Below, one piece after another: positions 12,361-24,015 of a stretch of 64,000 nt of DNA (position 1 is its first letter; the number at the start of each line of letters is the position of its first letter). This stretch comes from Effrenium voratum. Lineage: Eukaryota > Sar > Dinophyceae > Suessiales > Symbiodiniaceae. Location: contig CAUJNA010002890.1 in assembly GCA_963377175.1 (NCBI GenBank), forward strand, positions 743,510-807,509, written 5' to 3'. Position numbers and translations under genes: made by a program. Under the pieces are notes generated by a model. The model searched no databases and had not been told where the DNA came from. It was given only the letters and a program-made list of their open reading frames with translations.

Positions 12361-15300
12361 GATGGGTTGAGAGAAGAATCATGGGTGGCTTCCTGTTCGA
12401 TTTTTGGTTGTTGTCACAGGAGCGTTCCTAAATTGAGTAAACAAAAAGGGCTTGGTTTGCTTGTCTCCTTTTTTTAGGTGGGAGTTCCCTGTAGCTAAAG
12501 TCAGGCAACCAAAATTCAATCGCCCTTTTCTTTTATCGGAGATCAGCAACAGTTTGGTGAACGTTTGTCGAAATTCCCTGGGGCTTTGGGGCTACCGCAC
12601 GTGGCCTTTGCGGGAGTTCTTGGGAATGGGAACTCAATCGAGGTTCCCTTTGTTTTCCCTTGAAGCATAGCTTGAGACATCAACGTTTAAGGTGTGCTGC
12701 TCAACCCATGCCCTTTGCTAATGGGGTAAATGGCACCCTCAGAGGGCAGAACTGCCACCTGGCCAAAGCTGCATCCGGTGTGGATAGGCCAATCATGTAG
12801 CATTATGTTAGAACACATTCGGTGTTCTTTGTGTTTTGTTTTTTTTGCAAACACGATTCATGTGTTTCGAACTTGTCCTGCTAAGCACTAAGAACTGACG
12901 TTGATCACTCATGATGTTTGCATTAACATTGACATATTGTGCATTTGCATTGTACAAGCCAGTAAGGTATTGAAGCTCTTCATGTGCGCGTGAGCTAGGT
13001 GTAGAAGAGGCTTCCCCTTGGCCTAGGGTTCGTCAACCACACCAGACCAGGTGGTTTTTGATGCCTTGGTCGTTTCGGCTTGCGTGTACCGCCTTGCGTC
13101 GAAATGGGCGTGGATCACCCTTTTGGATGACTCCCTATGCGGCGGGGCGTTTTTTGTTTTTGTTTTTTGAATGACAAGCGTGCAAGGTAGTCTTAGCGTG
13201 GCACTTGGATCCTGTGTGCGGAAGGGATGATGTGAGGCTTACATGTGCATACCGATCTGTGCACAGTTGACCTTGCTCCCCGAGTTCCTGGACTTATACT
13301 TGTTGAGTTTGGACCATTTTAGTGGTAGATCAACAAGTTGGCCAATCTACCTGGAGTCTCCCATGACCCTTGAAAAATGGTTGGTCAGTACCCAAAATTT
13401 ACCCATGTTTAAAGGATCATGGAGACTCCAGGTATTCGGGAAGTGAGTAAAACTTGTGGTAAACAAAAAGTTTGGATTTCTGTTTGCCCATCCACTCGAT
13501 CGGAAGTGAGTTGCAGATGAGATTCCGGCGCTTCCTGCCCAGGCTTGGGGGAAGCTACGTACTACTTCGAGGCAAGCCAGTGAAAGTGTCCTTGGTAGAC
13601 ATGCGTTTGTCTTTTGCTTGGGACACCCTGTTTTTTGTTGGGTGGTTTTAAGGAGATAAAGGGAAACCAAAAGGAAGCCGACAATTTTCAGGGCTCCCTG
13701 AAAACAAGACACACCGAAGTTAGGCTGTCCGGGAAATATGTGTGTGTCTTGGGGCTTCTGAAATTCACGGGCCACTGGGGTTTACATTGCCTCGTAGTTT
13801 GACAGCGCTCCTTAAAAGATACATTTTGCGCAATTGAAGCATGGCTTTTTCAACACCCAAAAAAGGGAAACCACCATTTACAAGGCAATGTTCAGGTGTT
13901 TCTCATGTAAGCATCCCTGTTGATGCAAAGGATTTGGAAAGCTACTGACTTGAAAGGAATGATTCCTCTTGAGATGTTACATGGCGCTGTCTAGGTGGAA
14001 AGGGACCCCAAATCGGCGAAGCCATGGCCGACATTGCGCTTTGAGAAATATGTTAACAAATCCTCAAAAGAACCAAACCTAACACCATACAATTATAACA
14101 TATATATATATATATGAGGTATATATGAGGTACCTAGGGACTCTCTGTCCTGGGGTTCAAACATTGAAACAATGGTTGGATCATATTTCACCCCTCAGGA
14201 TTGTCATCCAAATTGGCTCCTCTTGAGTTTTGTTTTGTTTTTGTTTTATTGGGGGGCATTGAACCCTACTTAAAGGGGCAACTGAGTAAGTGGGTAAGAA
14301 CAATGGTATATATCCCACAAAAGCCGTGGTTGTAAGTCTCCGTTCAGTGGGTTATCCCACCAGGCTTACCCTGCATCAATCGCTTCTTTGAGCGGCTTGA
14401 AGAATGGTTGGAAACAACCCTGGCTTCTGGATTCCCTTTGGTCAACCCTCTATGGGGAACCCTAGGGTCTGAAAATGTCTCGACTGTTGCCGGAAGCTTT
14501 CCTTTGCTCCAGCCGGCCAATCGACCAGGTGAACTGCGAGGCTGGAGTGTTTTTTTTTCAGCCGACAAGTTGTGCCAGCGAGTGGGGGGGGGGCTGCCAA
14601 TAGGTAGGTGTGCAGGTGCTGCTGTTAATCCAGGCACTCCTCCATGATTGTTTTTTTGTTGGGGGGGATTACTATTTGTTGTGGTTGTGCTGCTTTTTGT
14701 TTTTTGGTTTTTTTTTGGGGGGGCGGGGGGGTGGGGGTAACTAATCAGGTGAGCATTAGTCAATTTGGTTTTTGTTATCTATTTTCTTGTCGGGGGTTAC
14801 TAATCCCAGGTGGACATTAGTCAAGGTTCCAAAAAAATGACCAGTTGTTCTTTGCTGCCACGTCCTCTGGGCAAGCCATGCCATCCCCAACGGCTCTGGA
14901 TTTGGGGGAGGAGCAAAAGACCCCTGGAGCTGTCCTGTTCCATGAGCCATGTTGCCATTTGCAGGGAATACATTGGTCGAATTGGTCTTAAGATAGGGGG
15001 GAAAATCGTGTCTTTTGGTTCACATAGTGATTCTTCCGTTCTTTTACACGGTGTGAGTCACGCAGACTGCAGGTATTGACATCTGTTAGGAACTTTGCAG
15101 TGCCCTCAAGAAGGGAACCAACAGACTCAACTGCCTTTCGGTGTCCTTCTGGTTTCCCTTGAAGCCTGGTTGAAAGGAGGTACCCTCCAACAAACACTTT
15201 TTCTGGATTGTTTGAAAGGACTACCAAAAGGCGACCACTCATGTTAGCGGGTTCGATTCGTATGTTGAGACCGACTCACTTGGATGTTCAAGCAACGTCA

Positions 15301-18300
15301 AATAAGTAGGCTGTAAGCATTCTTACAAGGGGATCAACCCCAGTTGTCCTAGTGATAACTACGGTTATAACTCAAACCATCAAAACTGGAATTAATCCGT
15401 AATTCTTGGGCAATAACCCAGGTTTCAGGGAATTTTGAGGGTCCAGCTTTTGTCTCTCCCAAAATGACGTGTGAGCAAGTGGTACAAAGGCAGCTAAAAA
15501 ACAAGCCGATCTTCCAGGTACCCAGGTGCCTTGGTTCGCTCGACTCGGCCTGGGCTTAAACGACCAGCCTCGTTCCAATGAGACTTCCGACCAGCCTGCA
15601 GCGGCTGAGGAGACAGATGCCAGGCTCCCAACATAGCACCTCACACTCCTTGTAACAGGCGCCTTCGGTTTGTTGCAGGAACGAAGTAGAGACATCCAAC
15701 AGTCGCCTTCCGGCTTCCCAAATTGTGCTCAGTCGGTGGTCCAGAAGTCTTTCGTGCATTGGCGCCTGGGCAGCCTCTTGGAAGGACCTCCAGGCGTTTT
15801 TTTTTTTTTTAATCTTCGGTGTTGGTCGCGGTTTCGGGTGGGAGGGGAGGGAGGGAGGGGAGGGAGGGGAGGGAAGGGGGTGGGGATGAAACCGCTGGAT
15901 TGGGGGTTCTGGCAAGAACCTGGGCTCTCCAACCAGGGTTGTGGTTCTGAACTCAAAAGATGGGGGTTACCTGAACCCTCAAAGTACCGGCTCCTCAAAT
16001 TACGCCCTTGGGTAAAATGTGTTTTGCTCCAAGATTCAAGGGGTAGTTTGAGGCTTAAAAAACCCACGGGAACCCACGCTTGATCAGTCTTTGTTCCAGG
16101 CTGGGGGGGATTTGTTGGGCTTTGCTTTTATAAGCTGAAGGGAAGCTGGGCAAAGAATGTTGCAGTCCTTACATTCAGGAGTGCCTGGAGTGTCCTTCCG
16201 GCTGCTTATTGCTGCTCCAATGTAGCTGCAACTGACCAGTCCTCAGAGCGTTGGAGTGTCCTTTTGTTGTTCGGGTGTACAGGTTGGGTTAAAGAGAAAC
16301 CAAGGGGACACCAGGCTCCTCTATGGGGGTTCCCCTGCAACATGTCCTTTTGAGGCAATTTGCACAAAGCCGGCGGTTTTAACATCGCCTTGCGTTCACC
16401 AACTTGTGATTGGGGAAGGTTTGGGTTGTTGTTTGTTCTATCTAGTCAGCAAGTCAGTTCGTTTGAGGAGATTTGGTCGCGGATCACCCTGCAGAACAAC
16501 TGGATCCCCCGCCCCCCCTCCCGCTCTTTCCTTATTTCCTCCCTTCCCCCGAAACCGAATTGCTCAAGTGGAATCCCCAACAACTGTGAACCCGCAACCC
16601 GAGCCGATTCGGGTTCCTCGGGTCAACCCGAAAACGCCCTCGATCCAAACAATGCCCTGGAGGCCACTGTCATGGAGGTTGTGTCGCTGCGCTCATGGAT
16701 GATGCGCTGCCTGGGCGGATATATCAAGATCCGCTGGTGTGTTTTGGGGCTGCCCATTGGGCCGTGTTTTAAAGTAAACCAAAGAGGAACACCATTTTGC
16801 CATGTTGGGTCGGGCGCCAGACCTAGCTGACCTTTTGAACACCTTTTGCCTTTTTGGGTGTCTTCTTAAGATTGGACCCCCCACAGATTGTGTTTTTGCT
16901 TTTTAGTTCCATCTAAAACCGAAAATTGGAAGCCCTCAAGAAAAGACAGACCCTTTTGTGTATTTTAGTTTTTTGTTTTAGCGAGACGTGTTTTATATTT
17001 TTGCATGGGGGTCGGATGCGTTTGGTCAAGCTATAGCGACTATCTGTCACTGCCAATCAAAGGGGACAAGGACCATTCATGACCGTTCCCATGGCTCCCC
17101 TTTCTATTGCTTTGAATCAATATTGGACTGATTTGATCTCTTTCGAGATGGCTTTGCATTTGGTTGATGCTGCCATATGGCACGTGAACCAACTATACTC
17201 AGCCACCAACACATCGCAGGTCACGGTGAGTTGGAGACTTGTCTTGTTCCCTTACTTGCAGTATTGACCTGGCATTCACTGTATCTGTGGTCCAGAGTCA
17301 ACTTGGTGTGCTTCAAATTCAAGAACTCGGGTCGCGCAGGTTTTAGTCTTTGGTTCCAATTACCAAGGTGCCATGTTGGTACATTTCTTCCAACCACCTC
17401 CAAATGGTACTTTGGAATGGGGGCAAAAGCTGAGGTAGCTATATATATATATAGTTTCAGCTTCTCAAATTCTCTGACTTTTTGAGATGACATGGGTTGA
17501 CTAAATACATATCGTATCCAGAGTTTGAACCAACAGGGAAGCAACGGCTGTCACATGGTTTGATTGCTATCTGGTTGGATCGTTGGACTTTAACTTTTCG
17601 GGAAATCAAGAGTTTGCGGAATTGAACCCACACACAGCTAAGCTTCCAGCAACCAAGTTTTTGAACCAGGGCTGTGGAAAATAACCACTTCTGCGATACA
17701 ACAGGAAGGGCTTCCCGACGACTAACCTCCATTTTGTGAGGGGACGATGCCCTTGTAATGTATCACAGAAGTGGTTGGATAGACCCCGAGTGATCCCACA
17801 ACCCGCTTTGGAATCCTTTGACAGCTTGTGTAGCTTATGTTTTTTGATCTCGTTCTTGGCTTCGAGGAAGCTCGGAGCCTCCGTTTGACACATGGTTCCA
17901 TTTTGCGAAAACGGGCCCTTTCAGCCTTCGCACCCAGCGAACAGCCTAAAGCGGTGGCAGACCGAGAAAGGAGCTTTCTTGAAGCCAGTGTATGCCCAAG
18001 GATTCTCAAGAATGGTTGGCTCATGTTCAAGTTCTTTCAAGAAAGTCCTGTTGCAATGTAAACAAGAGTTGGGCCACACTCGAAATGATTGTGGACATCC
18101 TCATGTAGGTTGAACTCATTCCCATATTGTATCAATGATCGGAGGGTACGTTGGATGGTCAGCAACCTCCATTCCAAGTTGGATGGTCAGCAACCTCCAT
18201 TCCAAGGTGGCAATTTAGGCGTACCCAATGTCAATCCCTTTGCTGCAATAGACGTGAAAAAAAAGCGACCATTGAACTAATGTGGCGATGGGTGAAGAGA

Positions 18301-21300
18301 GTAGGGAATTTAATATAGGGGGCTAAACACTTTTTACTAGTCTCACTTTGACGAAATGTGGTTTCAAAGTACGCCACTTGGAAGTTCAACCAACTTAGTA
18401 ACCAGGTCAGAACCATGGTTAAAAGTGGACTAACCTTAACCCGACCCAGTGCTTCCAGTTGCCTCCATGTGCGGAACCAGCTTGGTCACCGGCCAGGTAA
18501 CTGACCGCCGGCTCCAGGAACCACAAAAAAAAGGGCCGAAACCGTGAAATTGGGGCCCTGAACCGTGAAAAAGAGGCCCGGAACCGTGAAAAACAGGCCG
18601 GAACCGTTAAAACCGTTAGACAGGAATTTGGTTCCCACTTTTTTGGGAACCAAGTCTGGTTCCCAAAAAAACAGTCGCCAATGGCCAGTTACTAGCTATA
18701 CAGGTTACTAGAGTCGCTGGGCGAGTTACAACCACGCTCATGACCGACTTACCCGACATTGGCTGAACATCCAAGTACACCCAGTGCTTCCAGTTACCTC
18801 CAAGTGCGGAACCAGCTTGGTTACCGGCCATATTGGTAACTGACCGCTGGTTCCAGGAACCACAAAAAAACCGTGAAAAAGAGGCCCGGAACCGTGAAAA
18901 AGAGGCCCGGAACCGTTAAAACAGGAATTTGGTTCCCACTTTTTTGGGAACCAAGTCTGGTTCCCAACAAAACAGTCGCCAACGGCCAGTTACTATTCAG
19001 GTTACAGGACTCGCTGGGACAGATGTTGGCTCTTAAGCCCTCGAGAGCGAATCCGGCCGCTTCGAGGTTCGGCTCCTTTACCAACACCTACCTCCGGAGC
19101 TCCGGAAGCAGCGGGGAGGCGGTGACCGCGCCGCTCGGCCAAATTTTGGCGAACAAGAAAGCGGAGTTGGGCGGAATTGGCCAGGAAGTTTAAGAAGGAA
19201 CCACCTCCAAAGCCTCCATTTGCTTAAGAATATTATTTTTATTTCCCCTTGTTGGTCTTAAAAGGAATTTATCACTACTGGACTATATTTTTTCGTTTTT
19301 CCTGGGGCCTTAACTAAATGGAAGAAAGTGGTGGACATAAATCCCCATGTCAATGGTGTCAGGGTCTCTTAATCAGAAATTCACACCCATTTGTCTTCTG
19401 CAGTCGTTATTTTATGACAGTTTCAGTGAGAAACTGGGGTGGTTGAACGCTTCACTTTAGGGGCGACTAGGGCAAGCAACAAATGATCATTAAATGAGGC
19501 CAGTCATTTTTTTGGGGAGCCCCTAGAATGCCAAGATGTTTTTCCATTTGGCCTCCCTTAAAAGAATAAGCAAACGCCACAAGACAGGGGTACCAACTAG
19601 AACAAGACAGACCCATTTCAATGCTCCCATTCTGCGTTTGCCTTTAACATCAGTCGGGACAAGTGAACGTGAGTTTCTTTGGATGCCGCTGCTGAGAAAA
19701 AGACACATCCGGGAGCCCTGGATTTAAAACGCAGGTTCATGGGCACGTAGACCCTCAGGCGAACCGCTTACTTTCTTGGCAAGCAACCCTATGTTCGACC
19801 AACCCCTTTTACACCCATGTTGTTTGAAAATCGAAGGGACCTTGTTCCTTGCCGACTGCGTGCCTTGGTGCTATTATTGTATCCTTTTTGTCATGGTTGC
19901 AAGTCCCCGCTCAGCGGGTTACCAATCGGCCACTTCCGTTCAGTGGCCACCCGCGAGCGGAGGTACTTGAAGGTGGACTACAAGGCCTCGTTTGCGTGTT
20001 TCTTCCGTTCTTTCTTTTTGGGGAGTGCGTGTTTCTTTTGTTCTTTCTTTTTTTGGGAGTGCGTGTTTCTGTCATTCTTTCTTTTGGGGGGGGAGGGCCA
20101 AAGGACCATGGGTTCTGCCGAAACGACCTAGAACAAAAGCGGGAAGGCAGAGAAACGGGGGTCGACAAGGCGGCGGTCCAGGTGCATATGTGTGTGTGTG
20201 TGTGTCATGTTCGAATGGAGTAATTCGCCGAAGATTCGTGAGCTAGAACTCGCTGGCCATGGTTATGACACATACCCCGTGGGGAAATCGCCAATGCCCG
20301 CGGGTATCGAGTGATTTGTTGAGAAGTCTGGCAGAGTCGCAGGCAGACGTGGCTGGACTTTCACGGGGCGAGAGCTCGTGCATTTGGCAGGCGCCGACGC
20401 CCCTGCCCTCCGATGTTGTGTGGATCCCAAGATGGTTGTGAAAAATGGGGCGGGGGGGGGGGGGTGGGTGGGAGGGGCAGGGTTACTTGGATGTTCAACC
20501 AACGCTTGAGTAGGTTACTCTGGTCATAACCACGGTTATAACCTACTTGTCATTAAGTTGGTTAAACATTCAAGTAGGGCTGCTCTCTGTGAGTGGCCAG
20601 GGGAATTTTCTTGCAAGTGACAAACTAGTCACAGAAATTGGAATCCCACTTTGGTATCACAGTTTCGCGTCATTCTTGCGGGCCCCCGCCTTTCCACAAA
20701 CTCTAGACTCTACCCCTCCCTACCCCTCCCTACCGGAGGGCCTTCTACCTACACCGAAATGTGTTCTAGGCGGAGCCCTCGTTTTAGGCAGAACATGGCA
20801 GAGTGATTCCGAGCAAATCCCCCAATGGTTGCTGGACTCATGGAGGAGGTCCCGTTTTTCCCCACTTGGGACTTCGGCCAAGTTAGAAAGTGGTTAGCCA
20901 CCGCAATAACCCGCTGATGCCAAGGTTAACTCTACTTGGAGGGCGGTATGAGCGGGGTTTGTATGTAAATCCCTTTCCCTGAAAGGGGAGGCACAAAGAG
21001 GAGACTGGCACCCCCTGCTGCTGTTCTTTTGATGAAGATACCTGGCGATCGGTGCGATAGGCAGGGAATGAGAACTGGAATGACCCTTAGAGGAAACCAC
21101 CATTTGGATGGTTTCTAAGGGTCATTCCCTCATTCCCTGCCTATCGCAGCAGCAAGGTTGGGTTCGTAGATCCATTTTTTCTCGCGCTGGGAACATGGCA
21201 AGCGTAACGTGCTGAGGTTTGCGTGGCCGCAAGCTCAGCGAATGAGGGTTGCGAAGTCCAGAGGATGTCTTGCCTTCTCGGGAAACTACCTGGAGTCTCC

Positions 21301-23799
21301 ATGGATGACCCTCTAAACATGGATCAATGACCAACCATTATTTTGAGTAAGGACCAACCATTTTTTAAGGGTCATGGAGACTCCAGGTAGCTTGTCTCGC
21401 CTTCCTGGACCCCCAAAGGACCGTTTTTTTTTTTCACCCATAAAAAAGGGGTACAAAGGCAGAAACGAGGAGTCTTTTTTTGGGGGGTCCAAGTTCTCAG
21501 GAAGTAGCTTCCTGGACCCTCAAAATTCCTTTAAAACCTGGGTCACTGCACCAAAATGATGGTGAAGTCCCTTTTCTAAGGGTAGTTTGAGGGTCCAGGT
21601 GGACCCATTCTGACTCCCTAAGTACATGCGGCAAGGCCTTGGAATGTTTGTTCACTAGGGGGTCAGAGGCCCTCATGAATTCTTGGGCTAGGGGTTAAAT
21701 TTGCACTGGGGGTCTAAGATGTACAAAGGGACCACGGTTGAGGGTTGCGAGTTGGCCATCGTATTTTTTTCGGTGCAGGGAGATTCCCTCCTGTTGAAAT
21801 CAAAAGCGGTGTGGAATCTCACGTTGGCAATGAAGCAAGGGAGCTGCTTTCCGCAAGCATGCTACTGTGAATGGGCAAAATCCACTTCGCGCACCGGTTG
21901 AACCGGATGGATGAAAGCCCATTAAAACTGGCTGAGAGCACACCTAGCTGGTGCATTTTGTGGGACTCCATCCACAGGAGGGAGGGTTGGAATATAGGTG
22001 GATGCCACTGGTTTTACAGTGCAAGGGAAGGCTTGGCCCACAGGTGAGTTTCCTTGGGGCTGATGGATTTAGGTTGAATTTATTTAGGAAACCCTGTTGA
22101 ACACACGCCCACTTGGATGTTCGGCCAAGTTAGGAAGCGATTTTGCCAGGTGGGCTATAACCCGCCAATAACAAGGTCAGCTCTGAACGGGGGACTTTGT
22201 TACTCGGGTTGTGACTTAGGCACCTAGTAGCTTACTTAGCTTGGCTGAACGCCCAAGCGATCCCTCTGATTTCTTCCTTGGGTTTGCCTTCTAGCCACAA
22301 GGGATCTCCCCCGTATCTCCCAATTGGTCTAGCTTGCTCCCAGCCAGCTTCTTATCTCCTTAGTGTTTGGTGGTAGTTTCCGAATTTCACCCACCAAGAG
22401 ACACGTTTGGCGGATCAGAAAAACGGGCAGCCCAGTTATCGGCGTCCTTCCCCGTCTCTGCCGTCACGTTCCTGGCCTTCCGTCGTCTTGCCCAGGTGGA
22501 GCTGGAACGCTCCGAGGGCCGCAAGATCTTCCTCTCAGGCGCCGTATCTGCAATTCGATGAGCTTCTTCATGCGGGGGGGTCGGGGGGGTAACACCAACT
22601 GAGTAAGTAGGGAAAGGGTGCCTTGATCATTTAATAGGACGGAGTTTGGGGCCATTTTTGCGGAAATGAATCCTTTGGATGTTCAGCCAACGTCGGGTAA
22701 GTAGGCTGTAAACATGGCTATAAGTAGGGTAACTGGGGTTGGTTGCAACCGTGGAGGAAAGAAGCCCAAAGAGTTATATACCTATGTTTGATAGGTGTCC
22801 GGAGTCCGGATCGCTTTCGGAAGCACCGCCACAAAACACAGTTCCAGACTGGTGACCTGGTGACTGGGGTCTTTGGATTCATTTTCAATTGACAGGGACT
22901 TGGTGGGTTTCATTTTGGCAAGGAGGCGGGGTACTTTCTGTACGGAGAGCCAGTTGAATTAAGCGATATTTCCGTTGAGGGCGTTGATTTGGTCCTGGAG
23001 TTTCACAGAGCAACATTGATGTGTCTTGTTCGAGGGTACCCTTTGCTGTGGTTTTAACGGAAACCCAAAACGAAGCCCACCAATTCGGTTGATCAGGTTG
23101 TGAGTTCTTTCTGCACTGGTCAGCTCGTCTTGGTGCAACGAGGTCTCCTGTCAGGACCCCAACCCCTTCCCGGGCTCCTGTTGCACTGGATATTTTAACC
23201 GAACCTCAGCAGCAGCCCGGTTGGGATTGCACGTGAGGTTTGGTGAAATCTCTTTTTCGTCGGGAAGCGCACGGGTTCAATCAATAATCACCTGTCAAGG
23301 CCTAGAGGTCTGGGCGTATCCAGCACTGGACCTTGTTGGTGCCCCTACCCCAGGGGTCCATAGGACGCGTTTGGGCGAAGCGTTTTCAGCGACGTTGGTG
23401 GACACCAGGCCTTTGGGCCTTTAGAGCTCCCTTAGTGCCTTAGCTAAGCGGGTACCACGTGGGTGTGTCTTATAGGACTGGGACGCCTAAAAAATCCTTG
23501 GTTTTCATTGAAGTCTCTTTTTATAACCACGCCAACAAGTTGGCAACTAAAACCCAGAAACAACCAACGACACCTTTCAAATTATTAGGCTAAGGTAATT
23601 CCCAAATGACCGGGTTTTGCTCAACCGCCCCAAAAAGGAGAAAACGCGATCGGCCGGAGGCTATATGCTGGTGGACAAAGGCAGCTTCCAGAAGAGCTGC
23701 GAAGCCACAGCCCTCTTCGTGGAGCTCAAGGCGCAGAATTCTCACGGAAGCAAGCGAGCGTCGCAGAAAAAAGGCCTCGGGCCTGAGGATATCAGCTGA
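12341..23799 (+). CDS. hotdog-fold acyl-CoA thioesterase (THEM4-like), multi-exon, model incomplete
   Basis: Thioesterases of this family hydrolyse acyl-CoA or acyl-ACP. Six plus-strand exon pieces carry the hotdog signature in the right order: PHAHPGG (12341-12360), CVAALMDDAL (16678-16711), FGSFTNTYLR (19067-19097), APTPLPSDV (20391-20417), VELERSEGRKIFLSGA (22496-22543) and SCEATALFVELK plus a basic tail to TGA (23638-23799). In this family the His-Gly-Gly turn and the Asp of the following helix form the active site; here they appear as HPGG and MDDA. Joining the first two exons gives an exact Gly codon across the junction with a GA donor. Missing: the segment between MDDAL and TNTYLR, and the N-terminus, perhaps among the islands at 1618, 3099, 5343 and 9161. 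The retroelement begins 158 bp after the stop. The family call is fairly secure; exon edges are not. Confidence 0.6.
13348..13434. repeat. palindromic family A element (reference copy)
   Basis: A perfect 14-bp terminal inverted repeat: TACCTGGAGTCTCC at 13348 and its complement ending at 13434. Fuller copies lie at 8806-8899, 10404-10555, 21286-21390, 38939-39037, 51805-51903, 56126-56205, 57045-57146 and 60875-60960. Fragments lie at about 11861, 42057, 52920, 59897 and 63432. The interiors are themselves palindromic around AATGGTTGGTCA and TGACC. No coding capacity. Confidence 0.8.
15836..15885 (+). repeat. G-rich tract, quadruplex-prone
   Basis: About 50 nt made of GGGA/GGGGA units with many runs of three or more G on the plus strand, which meets the usual G-quadruplex pattern. 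It lies just after a T-run. A coding-like island precedes it (about 15,680-15,790), but I could not assign its frame or strand. Confidence 0.7.
16678..16711 (+). CDS. thioesterase exon: central helix with catalytic Asp
   Basis: Follows ATGGAG. The first two bases complete the Gly codon left by the 12341-12360 exon. It reads CVAALMDDAL, the hotdog helix with the conserved acidic residue. The 3' end is ambiguous, with GC dinucleotides at 16704 and 16706. Another frame through the same bases is open, so this frame is chosen on family resemblance. Confidence 0.5.
18444..19019 (+). repeat. direct duplication of about 240-280 bp
   Basis: Two units (about 18444-18726 and 18779-19019) share CCAGTGCTTCCAGTT, GCGGAACCAGCTTGG, a run of GAACCGTGAAAAAGAGGCCC-type subrepeats, a GGTTCCCA..TGGGAACC hairpin and AACAGTCGCCAA. 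They differ by scattered substitutions and in the number of subrepeats. Family B arms separate them. Confidence 0.75.
19067..19097 (+). CDS. thioesterase exon: strand TNTYLR
   Basis: Starts after TTCGAG and reads FGSFTNTYLR, matching the beta-strand that ends in Tyr-x-Arg-Pro in hotdog thioesterases. The same frame stays open to a TAA at 19191-19193, so a longer or terminal exon of another gene is an alternative. Confidence 0.45.
19993..20094 (+). repeat. three tandem units of about 35-40 bp
   Basis: Units start TGCGTGTTTCT, continue TTCTTTCTTTT and end GGGGAG or similar, repeated three times with small indels. Confidence 0.7.
20391..20417 (+). CDS. thioesterase exon: Pro-rich turn after YLR
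   Basis: After TTGGCAG. In phase 0 it reads APTPLPSDV and could continue to VWIP, because the GT at 20418 may be coding or the donor. It corresponds to the RPxPL segment between the two beta-strands. Confidence 0.4.
20484..20576. repeat. palindromic family B element
   Basis: Ends TACTTGGATGTTCAACCAA and its near-perfect complement TTGGTTAAACATTCAAGTA. The centre is CATAACCACGGTTATAACC, itself palindromic. Related elements or arms occur near 3880-4010, 11130-11205, 15280-15375, 18380-18440, 22109-22257, 22679-22745, 48106-48345, 48690-48820, 49118-49215, 49455-49610, 49715-49910, 56410-56490 and 59977-60117. Confidence 0.75.
21053..21148. repeat. palindromic family D element
   Basis: Perfect 20-bp terminal inverted repeat: TGCGATAGGCAGGGAATGAG at 21053-21072 and its complement at 21129-21148. 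A second inner inverted repeat surrounds AATGACCCTTAGA and GGTTTC. Diverged relatives are at 39369-39452 and 50503-50595. Confidence 0.85.
21286..21390. repeat. palindromic family A element
   Basis: Perfect 15-bp terminal inverted repeat, CTACCTGGAGTCTCC against GGAGACTCCAGGTAG. The interior has two facing ACCAACCATT segments. Confidence 0.8.
22109..22257. repeat. palindromic family B element
   Basis: Left arm ACTTGGATGTTCGGCCAAGT, right arm ACTTAGCTTGGCTGAACGCC, with GGGCTATAACCCGC and GTTGTGACTTAGG inside. It is an imperfect palindrome. Confidence 0.65.
22496..22543 (+). CDS. thioesterase exon: EGRK strand
   Basis: 48 nt between a CCCAG acceptor and a GTATCT donor, phase 0 at both ends, encoding VELERSEGRKIFLSGA. 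The EGRKxF core is typical of the THEM4/PaaI-type hotdog strand. This is the clearest exon of the gene. Confidence 0.65.
23638..23799 (+). CDS. thioesterase terminal exon
   Basis: Begins after CAAAAAG in phase 0, which fits the previous exon. It carries GGYMLVDKG and then CEATALFVELK, the closing hotdog strand (EATxLF), plus a basic Ser/Lys-rich tail ending in TGA at 23797-23799. Acceptors nearer 23695 are also possible. Confidence 0.6.
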   Translation, partial: EKTRSAGGYMLVDKGSFQKSCEATALFVELKAQNSHGSKRASQKKGLGPEDIS

Positions 23800-23898
23800 G
23801 AACGACGGAACGACGGGGACGGCCGTTGTCTTTGTTCCAAGTCTGGACTCGCTTTGTTTTTGTTTGTGGGGGGGGGGGGGTCCGTTTTTTTTTTTTTT

Positions 23899-23957
23899 TG
23901 TGTGTGTGTGTGTGTGTTTTTATGTTGTTGTTTTTTTTTGTGTGTATGTGTGTGTGT
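23899..23957 (+). repeat. (TG)n microsatellite, left flank of retroelement
   Basis: TG repeats interrupted by short T-runs (G-run at about 23868-23880, T-run at 23885-23899). They continue directly into the left terminal repeat. TG repeats resume immediately after the right terminal repeat (36032-36054), so the element sits inside this microsatellite. Confidence 0.9.
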
Positions 23958-24015
23958 GTGTGTGTGCGGAGTGGCAGAATACCCTGCCACCAAAACTTTT
24001 TCCGTTGCAGCAGGG

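Noticed and set aside
19023..19193. Terminal exon of a separate gene ending in TAA at 19191-19193
   Set aside because: Kept only as an alternative. The hotdog-like FGSFTNTYLR segment within it fits the thioesterase order better, which would make the remaining open frame accidental.
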